A stretch of 64,000 nt of DNA, taken from Brachypodium distachyon. Its lineage: Eukaryota; Streptophyta; Magnoliopsida; Poales; Poaceae. The stretch covers positions 64,899,355 to 64,963,354 of the forward strand of contig NC_016131.3 in assembly GCF_000005505.3 (NCBI RefSeq). Reading direction: 5' to 3'. The notes beneath the pieces were generated by a model. That model worked only from the letters and a program-made list of their open reading frames with translations, did not search any database and was not told where the DNA came from. The stretch's first letter is position 1. Each line of letters starts with the position of its first letter. Made by a program: the position numbers and the translations under genes. This document shows positions 54,085 through 64,000 of the stretch, in pieces.

Positions 54085-57000
54085 TCAGGCTTCGCTCACA
54101 TCTGTAGGATAGCTCCCCAGGACTCTTAAAAAGGTTGCAAACTCCTGTAAAAAAGCAACATGAGTCACTGTTCGCTTGACACCGGATCAAACAACCAAGA
54201 AAGATCACCTTCAAATTTCCAAGAGCATTCTGAGTTTTTGGATCGGCCATCGATGCGTCGAGGTCAACATAAAATAGGTAGTCGAAGTACCTGGTTCAGC
54301 CAATGATCAGATGGGCTAAGAACTGGATGTTCACATGTTTTTTAGGACTGCATGAAACAAAGTTGAACTATGGAGGTCATAGGGTTGTTATCTAACTTGA
54401 TGGGTGTGGAGAAGGTATCATCAGCTATACGGAAAGGCCTTTTCTTGTGCGGGCGGCTTTCTATCTGCACGTCCATTTAAAAGGTAAGACACACTGCTAG
54501 TGAATTATTTGTGCAAAAACAAACAAGTGACAAAGCAAAGCTGTTTAATATACCTTGGTGAGATTGATTTCCCTCAGTGCAAAAACTGCAAGTGCCTTGA
54601 AGAGCTGCCCAGGTCCTTCTTCAAGTGAAAACACTATGCTAGTCTGAAAATCAAATGGTCATACGGCAAATCAATTGGACTTGTTCCCCCCTTGGGAACT
54701 GGAGGGAAGATGAAAGAGAGTTCCGAATGTAATTTTGTACCTTGAATGGTTTATCAGTACGAGGTATAATAGGTTCTCGAGCAAGCATCATAAAACGGGT
54801 GACATTGACTTTTTCGTCCTAAGGAAAGAGGTGGACCAATGTTGAGGATAAAGAACACCACAATATCCCGATTTAGCATGAAATCAGATACCTGAATATT
54901 TTCAGCAAGAATATCCAGTCCATAAAGTTCAGCAGCTAATGAACTGGCAATAGCACCGGTATCTTGGAGCATTTGTTCTGCGACAAACTATGAAAGAAGC
55001 ACATGATTAATCACAAAAAAATGACTTGATGAGTTACTTGAAATCGATCTTTTATAAAATTGACATAGAATTGCTCAAAAAGATTGAACGAAATATATAT
55101 CCATTAAATGATGTATTCCAGGGAGAAGTATCATTCTACCTTTGCTGCACCAGCAGTGTCATCAACAGCTTGTCTATGTTCAATTCCCAACTCTGTCAAT
55201 GTATGCTCACATTGCGCAAGAGCCTAAGAATTAAAAATGTGCTCACATGGTTATTAACTTATTACACGCAAATTTGGAAATATTAAGACCACATTATCCA
55301 AGAGGTTTACCTGGGGATGACTCATGGCACTGCTTAGGTTTCCAATCTTCACGCCACGATTGGCTAACAAGCAATGCCGAACTGCAAGGCGAACCTCTCC
55401 AACTATGTGCAACCCATGCCGAAGTAAAAGGTCATAGTTCCGATGTATGCTACCACCCAATGTATTCTCAAGTGGCAGCACAGCCCTATCAACTATCCAG
55501 TTTTCAACAGCCTGATAAAGGACCAGAAGACATCAAAACTTTGTCATGTTTATTTGCTTGTGTGTTACAAAGTACAAACACCATTCCTAGGAGGAAGTAT
55601 TTGAGGAAGAAAACTATCTTTAATGTGACATTCAGAATCGGGGGTTCTCATTTTTGGACTTTGTTAAGCTTCTGTACAAGGGTTTTTGGTAATGGTAGGA
55701 GAACAAGGTTTTTGGAAGATGAGTGTGTTGGTGGAAAACCTGTTGCCAATCAGTTTCCTATGCTGTACGGCCTTGAGCCAGGACATCTCTGTGGCCAAGA
55801 TAATGCAGGAAAGCCCGGGGGCTCTAAGATTTAGGAGAATCTTCGTAGGGGAAACTCTTGACAGTGGAATTTGTTGAAATGGTATGTCAGGATGTCAAAC
55901 TGCCTGGCATGAAAGATAAACTGTTTTGGAAGTTAGATGGAAAAGGTTTTTTTTTTCAGTTAGCTCGAAGCTTAGAGCTTTCAACATGCAGCAACTCCCG
56001 TATCAGTTCAAACTTTGGCGTGTTAAGCTTCCCCTTGAAATTAAAAATTTCCTTTGGTTTGTTCATAGACATAGCATTCTGACCAAGGATGTTCTAAAGA
56101 AAAGGGGAAGGGAGGCAGGAGGTGAAAATTGAAAACTGTGCTTTTTGCTGAAGCAAAGAGACACAAGATCATCTGTTTTTTACCTGTTCATCGGCAAGAT
56201 ACGCATACAGAGTTATTAAATGCAGTTTTGGTTTTCCTTGTATCCTTGGGAATGCTCAAGAGTTACTGGATAACTGGTTGAGTAATTTTACCAAGGCTGA
56301 GAGATCATGCACAATCATTGGTATTGCTGCTGTTTTCTGGATCCTATGGAAAACAAGAAACAATACCTTGTTTTCGTAACATTTTACCACATGATCCCAC
56401 TGCAGTAAAGTACACTATCTGTTGAACCATTGAATTCTGGTCAGGTCTTCAGACAGACACAAGACACTCCTCCTAGGTTACGCGACGGCTATGGCGAGTA
56501 ATGGCCGAAACCTTCAATCGAGCATGGCATGGGCGCCAATTACTCTCCAGATTGAAGCTGATGGTTGAGGGATAGTGTTCCAAATGTGTGATTCTGTGAC
56601 GATGAGTTCGAGCAAGCCGACTTCCTGTGTTTGCCCCAGAGTTTTCATCTCTAATTGTTGTAGTGTCAATGTCTGTGTTTCTCCGGCATCCACACCAGTG
56701 TATGGTGGAGCTGGCGCTCGGTGTTGCTCGTTTAGTTGGTGATTTTTGAACCTGTTGTGTTAAGCCAGACTTAACTCATGTAGTGTGTTTGTGGTTTGAA
56801 ATCGGAGGGCCGTGGCCCCTCTGTTATATTAAAAAAAGGTACAATCACTACGAATATGTATTACCAATATGGAATGCAAGTAATATATTTGCAATACAAA
56901 AGTCACGAACTATAATGTCCAGAAGATAACAGAGAAACAAAACAAGACATTCTCGAAGGAAAGAAATAAACTCCTGTCCCCAAAAAAACTAGTTTATAAG

Positions 57001-58524
57001 AAGATTTGTTGCTATAATACTCTTCTGTTTCCCCTAAATGATTTCATTTTGGGCATAGGAAAAATAAAGCTTCCAAAGCTTTTACTACCAATATCTTTAA
57101 ATACTTTAACTAAATACTTGGAAATCGTAAGTATAAATTTGTCTCAAAAAGACAAAGTATTTTTGCAATATGCAATTTGGATTCTATAGATATTACTGCA
57201 AATATAAACTAACGGTCGATGTTGTGTTTTGGACCATGCCAATGTCAAAAGCAACAGCTTTTAGGGAACTGGAGTGAGTAACTTATTTGAGAGCTAACAG
57301 TTAAGAAGTCCCCTGTTTAATAGCTTATTCCCACAACTCACATACCAGATAAAATTAAGCATTTTATATAAAAAACTATTATGGACAACTGATATGTGCC
57401 TGTGCCTGTGCCTGTGCCAGTGACAGTTCTTTCGAGAAAGGAGTATTTCTCTGAGTAATACTGGCATGTTGGATCTAAATATAGTAAAATGGAACGATAG
57501 CACACCCAACTCAGTCTGCAAATTCCAAAATCCTGAACAGATGTCATATAGCAAAGTAAACTTTTCCACACGCAAAAAAAAAACTTTTTCATTTAGATGT
57601 ACATTAACCGAAATCTCATCAAACGAATAAGAAATGTACCTCTGTCACCAACAAAATCATATAATCCCTCCGTCCAACAAAGGATGTCTCAACTTTGACT
57701 AAATTTGAATGCATCTATACACTAAGTCATGTCTAGATACATTCAAATTTTGAGAAACTTGAGACATCCTTTGTTGGACGGAGGGAGTACAGTATAAAAC
57801 AAACAGACTAGAAAATGCCCTAAAGGGAATCCCACTACGACACCTGAAATGCAGTATCGAAGTGCTCGCAGGGCACGGTCTGGCAATTGGGATATGCCTT
57901 CTTCGCCGCCGCCTCGCTGTACGCTCCAGGGAAGCCCTGGGTAATCACCAAAACAAAACTCCCATCAGATTTTCCACGAAAAGCGCAGGGAATGATACGG
58001 AATGAAACTGAATGACCACAGGCGTTTCGTCAAGCACCTGGTAGGCCACCTTGAGGCCCTCCCCGCTCGTCTCCATAAGGTCCGCATTCGTGAGCGGCCC
58101 TAATAACCCCGACACAGAATGACAGAACCACCACACACCCACGACAAAACCACCGAGTGATTAACAATTTTTCCCCACAAAACAAAACAAAAAACGAGCT
58201 GAAATCGGCTAAAAATGCGTCGCCGCTCGACTTACTTGGCAGCCCGTGGGGATCGCGGTACACGGGGACAGGGGAGTCCGCGACAGGTATAGGCGGGGCC
58301 CGGAGGCCTTTGAGGTCCGCGGACCCTACGCCGTCCGCCACGGTCGGCCGGGGCCGCGAGGCAGAAGGGAGTGGGGCGGAGTTGGAGTTAGTGGCGCTGC
58401 TGCATTTGAGGGAGTGGCGAGGTGACGGGGAGGGAGAGGACGAAGAGGGGGAGGCGACGGCGCCGGAGGCGGAGCGGGTTCGGGCGGGGAAGAAGGAGAG
58501 CCGGGGGCAAGTCATGGAGGCCAT
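54085..58524 (-). CDS. ADT: Arogenate/prephenate dehydratase (plastid, ACT domain)
   Basis: Eleven exons on the minus strand: 58524-58236, 58099-58038, 57936-57844, 55511-55311, 55223-55140, 54987-54892, 54818-54741, 54643-54554, 54464-54397, 54290-54209, 54144-54085. All are GT-AG and in phase, giving 400 residues. The enzyme decarboxylates and dehydrates arogenate (or prephenate), the last step of phenylalanine synthesis, in plastids. Residues 1 to about 60 are Ser/Pro/Arg-rich and fit a transit peptide. The catalytic domain shows [54 protein letters not shown] and the [12 protein letters not shown] block with the catalytic Thr-Arg-Phe. The ACT regulatory domain follows: [21 protein letters not shown], then INLTKIESRP (the phenylalanine-contact ESRP motif), [10 protein letters not shown] and FLRVLGSYP. 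Intron 3 (2.3 kb) carries a LINE fragment in the opposite direction and a MITE. Dehydratase substrate preference is not readable here. Confidence 0.96.
55571..55581. repeat. Possible target-site duplication of intronic LINE, left copy
   Basis: agtacaaacac, compared with ggtacaatcac at 56838-56848 (two mismatches over 11 bases). Confidence 0.45.
55582..56837 (+). mobile_element. 5'-truncated LINE in intron 3 of the dehydratase gene
   Basis: The plus strand reads a LINE post-RT segment: [24 protein letters not shown] around 55647-55720, then the zinc-binding RT module ([21 protein letters not shown], about 56007-56070). It is followed by a stop-riddled C-terminus and a 3' end in an A-run (56830-56837). 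It is antisense to the host gene and 1.26 kb long. The host exons on both sides are intact. Confidence 0.8.
57397..57420. repeat. Hexanucleotide (TGTGCC)n microsatellite
   Basis: Four tandem tgtgcc units within intron 3 of the dehydratase gene. Confidence 0.8.
57664..57787. mobile_element. Stowaway-type MITE in intron 3 of the dehydratase gene
   Basis: TA-flanked, ends tccctccgtccaacaaagg / cctttgttggacggagggag form a near-perfect inverted repeat, and the whole 124 bases can fold. Same subfamily as 50243-50362. Confidence 0.9.
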
Positions 58525-58909
58525 AGCCGCCCGGCGCGCTCGCTAAGCTGCTACGCAGCAGGTAGAGAAGACGAGAAGCGGAAAAAGGGAAATTCGCCCA
58601 CGGGTTTCCCAGACTACCAGACGTGACACGAGATTTGTTTTGAGGGGTGGAAAGTGGAACACCGATGCACACGGGCGTGGCCACGTGAGATTGGAGAGCC
58701 GACAATTGAAGAATGTACGCATCCTTCTTATGTTTTTTTTTATAAACACAGTAGTTTTCTGATCGTGGGTACGGAGATAAGATCATCAAGTTCGATGAAT
58801 TGGGCAGATTTCTGTTAGAATTTGGAAGAGAAAATTAGCTAGAACCGTCACAATCGGGGCAACTGTCTAGAAAAACCACATTTTTATATTATTTTTTGTA
58901 AATTACCAC
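58525..58909. other. Dehydratase promoter / leader
   Basis: GC-mixed sequence directly upstream of the minus-strand ATG (58524). No other gene is visible. Confidence 0.45.
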
Positions 58910-59510
58910 CACTTTCGGAGCAACGAGTACTCCCGCGCACTGATCCGCTGGAGGGCGGCGGCGCGGCCGAACAGCTCGCCGGAGGCGAGCCCTCGTGGCG
59001 GCGGCGAACAGCGCTAGGCGCGGGCAGGCTTTGGGGCGGCAAATCGACTACGGAGAGAGGGAGAAGGAGGAGGCGCTCACCACGAGAAGAATAGTGGGCT
59101 TGGGCAGAGCAGCCGCTGTCGGTGGAGACTCGGCGACGGCGGGGGTCGCTACGGCTCGAAGGAGCTCCCCGGAGAGGAGGCATGGGATCTGCAATGTTGT
59201 GGCAGTCCTCGGCGGCTTGGCACGGAGTCAGGGAAGGCACGGGAGGAGCGACGTGCATCACGACGGCGCTTCTGCCGGAGGCGGAGAAGAAGATGGTCGC
59301 GCGGGGCCACAGCGTCGTGGCAATCCCGCGTGTACTTCGCGTCCGGCGCGGCGATGCTGGCGCTGCTGCCGCGCTCGCCGGCCACGGTGGACGCCTAGGC
59401 CAGCATGGAGCCACCGTGGACCTGACATGTGGGCCCCACTGTCAGTTTTTCCATCAAAATGGGATCAACCAGCGGATCAGTGCGCGGGAGTACTCGCTGC
59501 CCCGAAAGTG
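58910..59510. mobile_element. 601-bp element with 42-bp terminal inverted repeats and GC-rich cargo
   Basis: 58910-58951 (cactttcggagcaacgagta...) and 59469-59510 are reverse complements at 40 of 42 positions. The interior is strongly GC-rich (58950-59400) in an AT-rich setting, with overlapping frames on both strands that carry no domain I know. One plus frame ends ...YFASGAAMLALLPRSPATVDA then stop. No transposase is present. The structure fits a Pack-type non-autonomous DNA transposon carrying a captured gene piece. No convincing target duplication was seen. Confidence 0.65.
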
Positions 59511-62131
59511 ATGGGCCCAAGCCTAATCCCTAATTAAATTCGGTAAAATCTAAAAATTTCATGTATAAAGTGAATCCGATGAGCGTAAATAGTCTCGTGT
59601 TGCAAGCAAAGAGAGAGGAAAACCAATCGTATAATAGACGTTGACTCTCTCCACTAGAAAAAGACCATATGGGTTCTCCACCCGTTCTCCTCCTTCACCG
59701 TCACCCGCACGCGTCCTTCGCGTTCGTAAATCGAACCTGGGTGGGACAGGTAATTATTATCTCCTGAAGCAATACGTGTGTCATAAGTATGATATATTTA
59801 GAGTTGTTTCGGGTTTCCTCACCCAAACTGGCATTTGCCCACATGGCCATATAACGAAGTGACCATGTCTCTCGAAACGAAACACATAAAACCGAGCCTA
59901 GGGTTTTACCTCTTCTCGACGTTGCGTCGCCATCATAATCAACCTTGCTTCGAACGCCGGTGTGCACCGACGAACAGGAGAGCAGGTCTTCGAAATCTTC
60001 CGCTCTTGCATGTTTGTTGGTTACTGCCAGGGACGGATTTAGGGGCCCCCCTAACAAATTAGCGATCCTTTTGTGATTACCGTATTTGAGCTAGTTTTAA
60101 GCCTTTTCGCCCCGGATCTTGGCCCATTATTCTCTGAAGCCCATCAATGAAAAGGCAGCCCAACGGCCCCCCCCCCACCCCCCCCAAATGACAAAAAATT
60201 GACAACACCCTTTAAGAAAATTTGGAAGACTCACTAACAGGATTTCACGCTTTTTCTAACGTCATCGCTTGGGTACGCTCTTTTCTAGAGGTAGGATCTA
60301 TTCGCTTCCTGCCGTATTAAATCATTATGTATCTTTATTTTTTATAATGGCGGCACTCTTTTCGTCCTCTCACCGAGATTACATATTTCTTAGGAATTTA
60401 ATTGTCTTGGTTATCGTACATTCTGCGTAAGACATATACTCCCTCCATCCGTTTTTCTAGGCTGAAATTTGCTACTCCATACTAAGACAGTCTGTTCATT
60501 GATTTGGAGCAGCTGCATGCCAGCTTCATTTGTTTGTTTATGAGCATGCCGTTGTGGGTCCGCATGAGAAGTACGCATATTAATATCGGACTGCATGGTC
60601 GGCCATTTTCCTTTGTAGCAAACAAATCAGCCGCGTACACAAAATTTTCAGAAATTCATCGCCTTGGGACTATTTCTTGAAGTGATTGTACTCTGTTGTG
60701 GTAATATATTTAGGTATAAAATCTTTCCCATTGCCCCGAAAAAAATATCGTACTGCACATAAAGAAATGTGTGCCTACTAAAGACGGACAGAGAAAGAGT
60801 ATATCATAATGTTGACTAGTTGTTCGGTTGTTTTATACTAGTATCTTGCAATATCTTGTCATTACCATCATCTAATTTTATTTTCAGATTTTTTATTTGC
60901 GGATAGTAGCGTTGTCGATGCCAAGCAAATCATCCTCCCAGGGCCTCGAGCCCTCGATGTTGCGCGCGGTTAGCGGTGAGCGTAATCCACGGTACTCGTG
61001 GGGATACATGAAAGTAATGCACTAGATTGGCGTTTGACAAATCTGTGGGGATAGCTAAAATTTCATTTTCTCGACAATACACGAATTCAAGAACAACTTA
61101 TATGTGCACGTGTGTAGTACGAATACTCGATGTCTATCCATATATCTGAATCTACTAACTAGAACATAACCGGAGTCCGGAGGGCAAAACAGTCTATCAT
61201 ACCTGAATCATGGTGCTTTGTACTAGCAGATTAGTGAGTTCAGCTCGCAATCACAACCTTGGTTTCTAAGCCTCCATCGGTGCCTCGTTCCAATCGGCTG
61301 GGCAAATATAGTACTCCTGGGACATTTACCACCAGCGGTACACATCAATTAGTTAGCAGTCTTCGTCTATCTGGCCACTTTTAAGCGATAATTAACGGTC
61401 AAATTGCGGCACTGCCACATCCACTGCTGCTATACTAATCAGCATCGAGCCGCCTTGTCTCTCTATCCCGATCTAATCTCCGATGACGTTCGTGCTTACC
61501 CCGAGGATCGATACGTATATCCTCTTCGGCATCCATGGATCTCGTTCGAATCAGACACCCTTTTGACGGCTCGAATAGACAGTGAAAATGTTGTTTAATT
61601 TGTGGCTACTTTATTCCGGATACGATCCTGACGTCTTAATACTTGTCGGCAACAATTACGCAACTTGTAGTTCTTCCGAACTTAGAGAAGAAGCTTCCGT
61701 GGATTAGGAAGCATCGCAGGGGCGAAGCTTCACCGGTATCATAATTTTCAGGAGGAAATGGAGAATTATTTCCTAAAATACGGAAATGGAGAATTATGTT
61801 ATGCTTCCACCGGCCGGGCATGGCATGTTAGACTTTAAAAATGAACAAGAGGACATCTTCGTTGACATCCAGCATAATTGCCCAGGAAATATTTTTAAGC
61901 ACTTTTAGTTTTCTGGCTTACATAGATATGTATAATGGATTAATGGGTAGTTTTATTCTGGAACTTGTAGTACATTTCAACCTGTGTCTCACTTAAAGTA
62001 ACCACTACTTAGATGTGTTATTCATCTATTCTCCACACTGGCCATTTGTTTCTTGGTATCCGTGTAGTACCTCTTGTTGAGGATGCTCTAAGGATTCTCC
62101 TCATGAGGGTGGGACATTCTGGTAATTCATA
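59511..62131. other. Intergenic, no gene seen
   Basis: Contains a C-rich homopolymer pair at 60168-60186 and a stretch at 60028-60053 (cagggacggatttaggggcccc) that resembles the terminus of a grass hAT-type element. A MITE-like block lies at 60439-60799. No protein domain is recognised. Confidence 0.45.
60439..60799. mobile_element. Possible Stowaway-like MITE (about 360 bp)
   Basis: Left end ctccctccatccgtttttct and right end agacggacagagaaagag, both next to TA, are only partly complementary. The length is unusual for the family. Tentative. Confidence 0.4.
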
Positions 62132-62248
62132 CTTTTTCCGTAGAATGTTTCAACTTTTATTAAATTTGAATGCATTTATACATTAAGTTATGTCTAGATA
62201 CATTCAAATTTTGACAAACTTGAGACATACTTTGTTGGACGGAGAGAG
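62132..62248. mobile_element. Stowaway-type MITE, 'TTTGTTGGA' subfamily
   Basis: TA-flanked. Right end ctttgttggacggagagag and core aaatttgaatgcatttatac, agttatgtctagatacattc. The left end has decayed (ctttttccgtagaatg). Confidence 0.75.
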
Positions 62249-63176
62249 TATTAAAGAAAACATGACACTAACTATAAGAAAATGGGGCATAAAAAGTCTT
62301 TTGTCAGGTTTATGCGGCACTTGCTCTTGAGAGCACAAAAACAATATAGTCTCGCCGGAGCTCGTGGCCATTTGGATTTTCGGAAAACCTAGTCTCACTG
62401 AGGGGTGAATCTAGATGACTAGATGAGCAAACCACCCATGTCAGCTCCATTATGTTGGGTTTGTCTTCTGTACATCAACAGTGACCGGCACCAACTTACT
62501 CTTAATCTGCAAGTTTTTTATTGGATTTACCTGCACCCAGTGCCTACGGCGCGGCGTAGCCGAGAGGAGGACGTGATTCGACGGTCTTGCACGACCGCTC
62601 TTGATCGGGACGCAGGATCTCCAGCAGTCCTCCATGTTTCGAGCCGTCGGCTCGAGGACGCCAGACTTCCTTCCCAATCGGAGCGTTCTCTACGCTGTAG
62701 AAGGGGAAGAAAAACGCTAGAAATAAGAGCGAGTGGCCGGTCAAATGGCACCACGCCAAGCAGAATTTCCCAATACCGCGTCGGCTGCTACTCCATCCGC
62801 TCCGTCCACATCGCTCCCATGGAAATCCACGCCCGCGACGACCTCGACCACTGACAGCCTGACACGCTGGACCCCCGTGTACACACACACAGCCTCGCAA
62901 ACACTTGCCAACCCCACCTGTCAGCTACACGGCTCTCGATCCAAACCCGTCGCGGTTGGTGCGTCCATCCAAGGGGAGCCGCCGCGGTCGTTTGACCGTT
63001 GAAACTGCCGGGGCCGTCCGATGCGCACGCTTCCTCCGTCGAGCCGTACGTCCCTACCCTTAATTCCCCGGGCAACACGGGCAAAATGAGAAGAGACCTG
63101 CATGTACAGTGTACAGACCCTCTCGTTCGCTTTCTCGTAACCTTCCTGGGCCGGAGACCGGGGGCGAGCCGCCCTT
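62249..63176. other. Intergenic / MAP kinase promoter
   Basis: GC content rises towards the kinase gene. No separate gene is supported. The frames at 62423-63002 on both strands lack domains. Confidence 0.45.
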
Positions 63177-63190
63177 TTCTATTTATAATT
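63177..63190 (+). promoter_or_regulatory. Probable TATA box of the MAP kinase gene
   Basis: ttctatttataatt at about 63177-63190, 175 bases before the ATG, followed by a CT-rich leader (tctctccgcttctccccc). Confidence 0.5.
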
Positions 63191-63362
63191 CTCTCCGCTT
63201 CTCCCCCTTCATAAATCGGGGGCTCAGCATAAAGTCAATTGGGTGCGCGTGCTGCTTGTGATCGAGTTTGTTTTGAGCGGAGCGGAGAGGGCAGGAGGCA
63301 GGAGGGGATTTGTTTGGGGGATTTCCGGATTCGTGGTGTGTTTTGGGCGAGAGGGGATCGGA

Positions 63363-64000
63363 ATGGACGGCGCTCCGGTGGCCGAGTTCCGGCCGACGAT
63401 GACGCACGGCGGCAGGTTCCTCCTGTACAACATATTCGGCAACCAGTTCGAGATCACGGCCAAGTACCAGCCGCCCATCATGCCCATCGGCCGTGGCGCC
63501 TACGGGATCGTCTGGTACGTTTTGATCCTTGCTCGCCAGCATCAATCCCCTCCCTAAGTTGAAACTTGTTGATTGGTATCTTCTGGGGAAAGATACCAAT
63601 CACCCCTTTCTTTACTGAGCACTGGTTCTGCAGTTGTTGAGCAAATATAGTTAATCTGCCAGTGCTGTTGTGGGTTGGTGTGGTGTTTAATTTTTGTCCC
63701 TGAAATTTTCCGTTTCTGATGTGCGTGCCGACAGCTCGGTGATGAACTTTGAGACCAGGGAGATGGTGGCAATCAAGAAGATCGCAAACGCGTTCGACAA
63801 CAACATGGATGCCAAGCGCACGCTCCGGGAGATCAAGCTCCTCAGGCACCTCGACCACGAGAACGTAATTCTTCTCGTCTCTGACACCGGTCTTAATTGC
63901 GGCTTCAATTTCATAATAATTCGGCACTAACTGTTACGCCGCGCGCATGTGGACGAACACAAAAAACAGATCGTTGGCCTGAGAGACGTGATCCCGCCGG
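63363..64000 (+). CDS. MAP kinase, MPK4-class (group B), 5' part only
   Basis: Three exons are visible: 63363-63514, 63735-63864 and 63970 to the window end (31 bases). All are GT-AG and in phase, giving the first 104 residues. MAP kinases of this class act at the end of MAPK cascades in immunity, stress and cytokinesis. The kinase N-lobe is clear: the N-terminal extension ending [18 protein letters not shown]; the glycine-rich loop [12 protein letters not shown] (split by intron 1 inside the Cys codon); the ATP-anchoring Lys in MVAIKKI; the alpha-C helix Glu in [12 protein letters not shown]; and [13 protein letters not shown]. The N-terminus matches rice OsMPK4-type proteins almost residue by residue. 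The activation loop (TEY) and docking domain lie beyond the right edge, so the subgroup call rests on the N-terminus and exon layout. Confidence 0.95.

Noticed and set aside
58884..59537. A host gene on either strand in the GC-rich block
   Set aside because: The block is bounded by matching 42-bp inverted repeats, its frames overlap on both strands, and no domain is recognisable; a transposon with cargo explains it better.

Overview
This is plant nuclear DNA from a grass, most likely a Pooideae species of the Brachypodium / wheat / barley type. All host genes have GT-AG introns and GC-rich exons in AT-richer surroundings. The window is strewn with Stowaway-type MITEs carrying the 'CTCCCTCCGT' terminus flanked by TA. 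One small gene is nearly identical to the cereal cold-induced blt101/ESI3 (RCI2/LTI6) proteins. I cannot fix the species from sequence alone.

Seven host genes can be modelled. Left to right they are: a LOB-domain (LBD1/LBD11-type) transcription factor (5477-6211, +); a phosphatidylinositol transfer protein with nine exons and one suspicious splice junction (12766-14890, +); an RCI2/LTI6-type 54-residue membrane peptide with ABRE and DRE motifs upstream (17154-17422, +); an RRM RNA-binding protein with six exons (40443-42476, +); a plastidic-type phosphate/sugar-phosphate translocator family (TPT/NST) protein with four exons (44780-47922, -); an arogenate/prephenate dehydratase with eleven exons and an ACT domain (54085-58524, -); and the first exons of an MPK4-class MAP kinase that runs off the right edge (63363-64000, +). 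They look like independent, single-function genes, not a cluster.

Between them lie nested mobile elements. The centre (25435-39405) is a roughly 1.3 kb Mutator-like element with long terminal inverted repeats and a small two-exon cargo ORF. Its left inverted repeat is split by a 12.7 kb Ty3/gypsy retrotransposon (LTRs 25506-26334 and 37344-38174, exact 5-bp target duplication). The retrotransposon's gag-pol is broken by frameshifts and a deletion that removes the reverse-transcriptase active site. Its long 3' internal region carries an antisense, apparently intron-containing gene with a gypsy-type 'transposase_28' domain and a coiled-coil C-terminus. This is the most unusual coding feature of the window.

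Other mobile DNA includes a 5'-truncated LINE at 425-2151 (minus) with a 15-bp target duplication, a second LINE fragment inside an intron of the dehydratase gene, a poly(A) retroposon that landed at a Helitron 3' end (8664-9414), a short Helitron (about 16050-16533), a 42-bp-TIR element with GC-rich cargo (58910-59510), about fifteen MITEs, several tandem repeats and one perfect 37-bp inverted repeat. No rRNA, tRNA or CRISPR array was found. The long gaps 17.4-25.3 kb, 42.5-44.7 kb, 48.2-53 kb and 59.5-63.3 kb hold no gene I can support.
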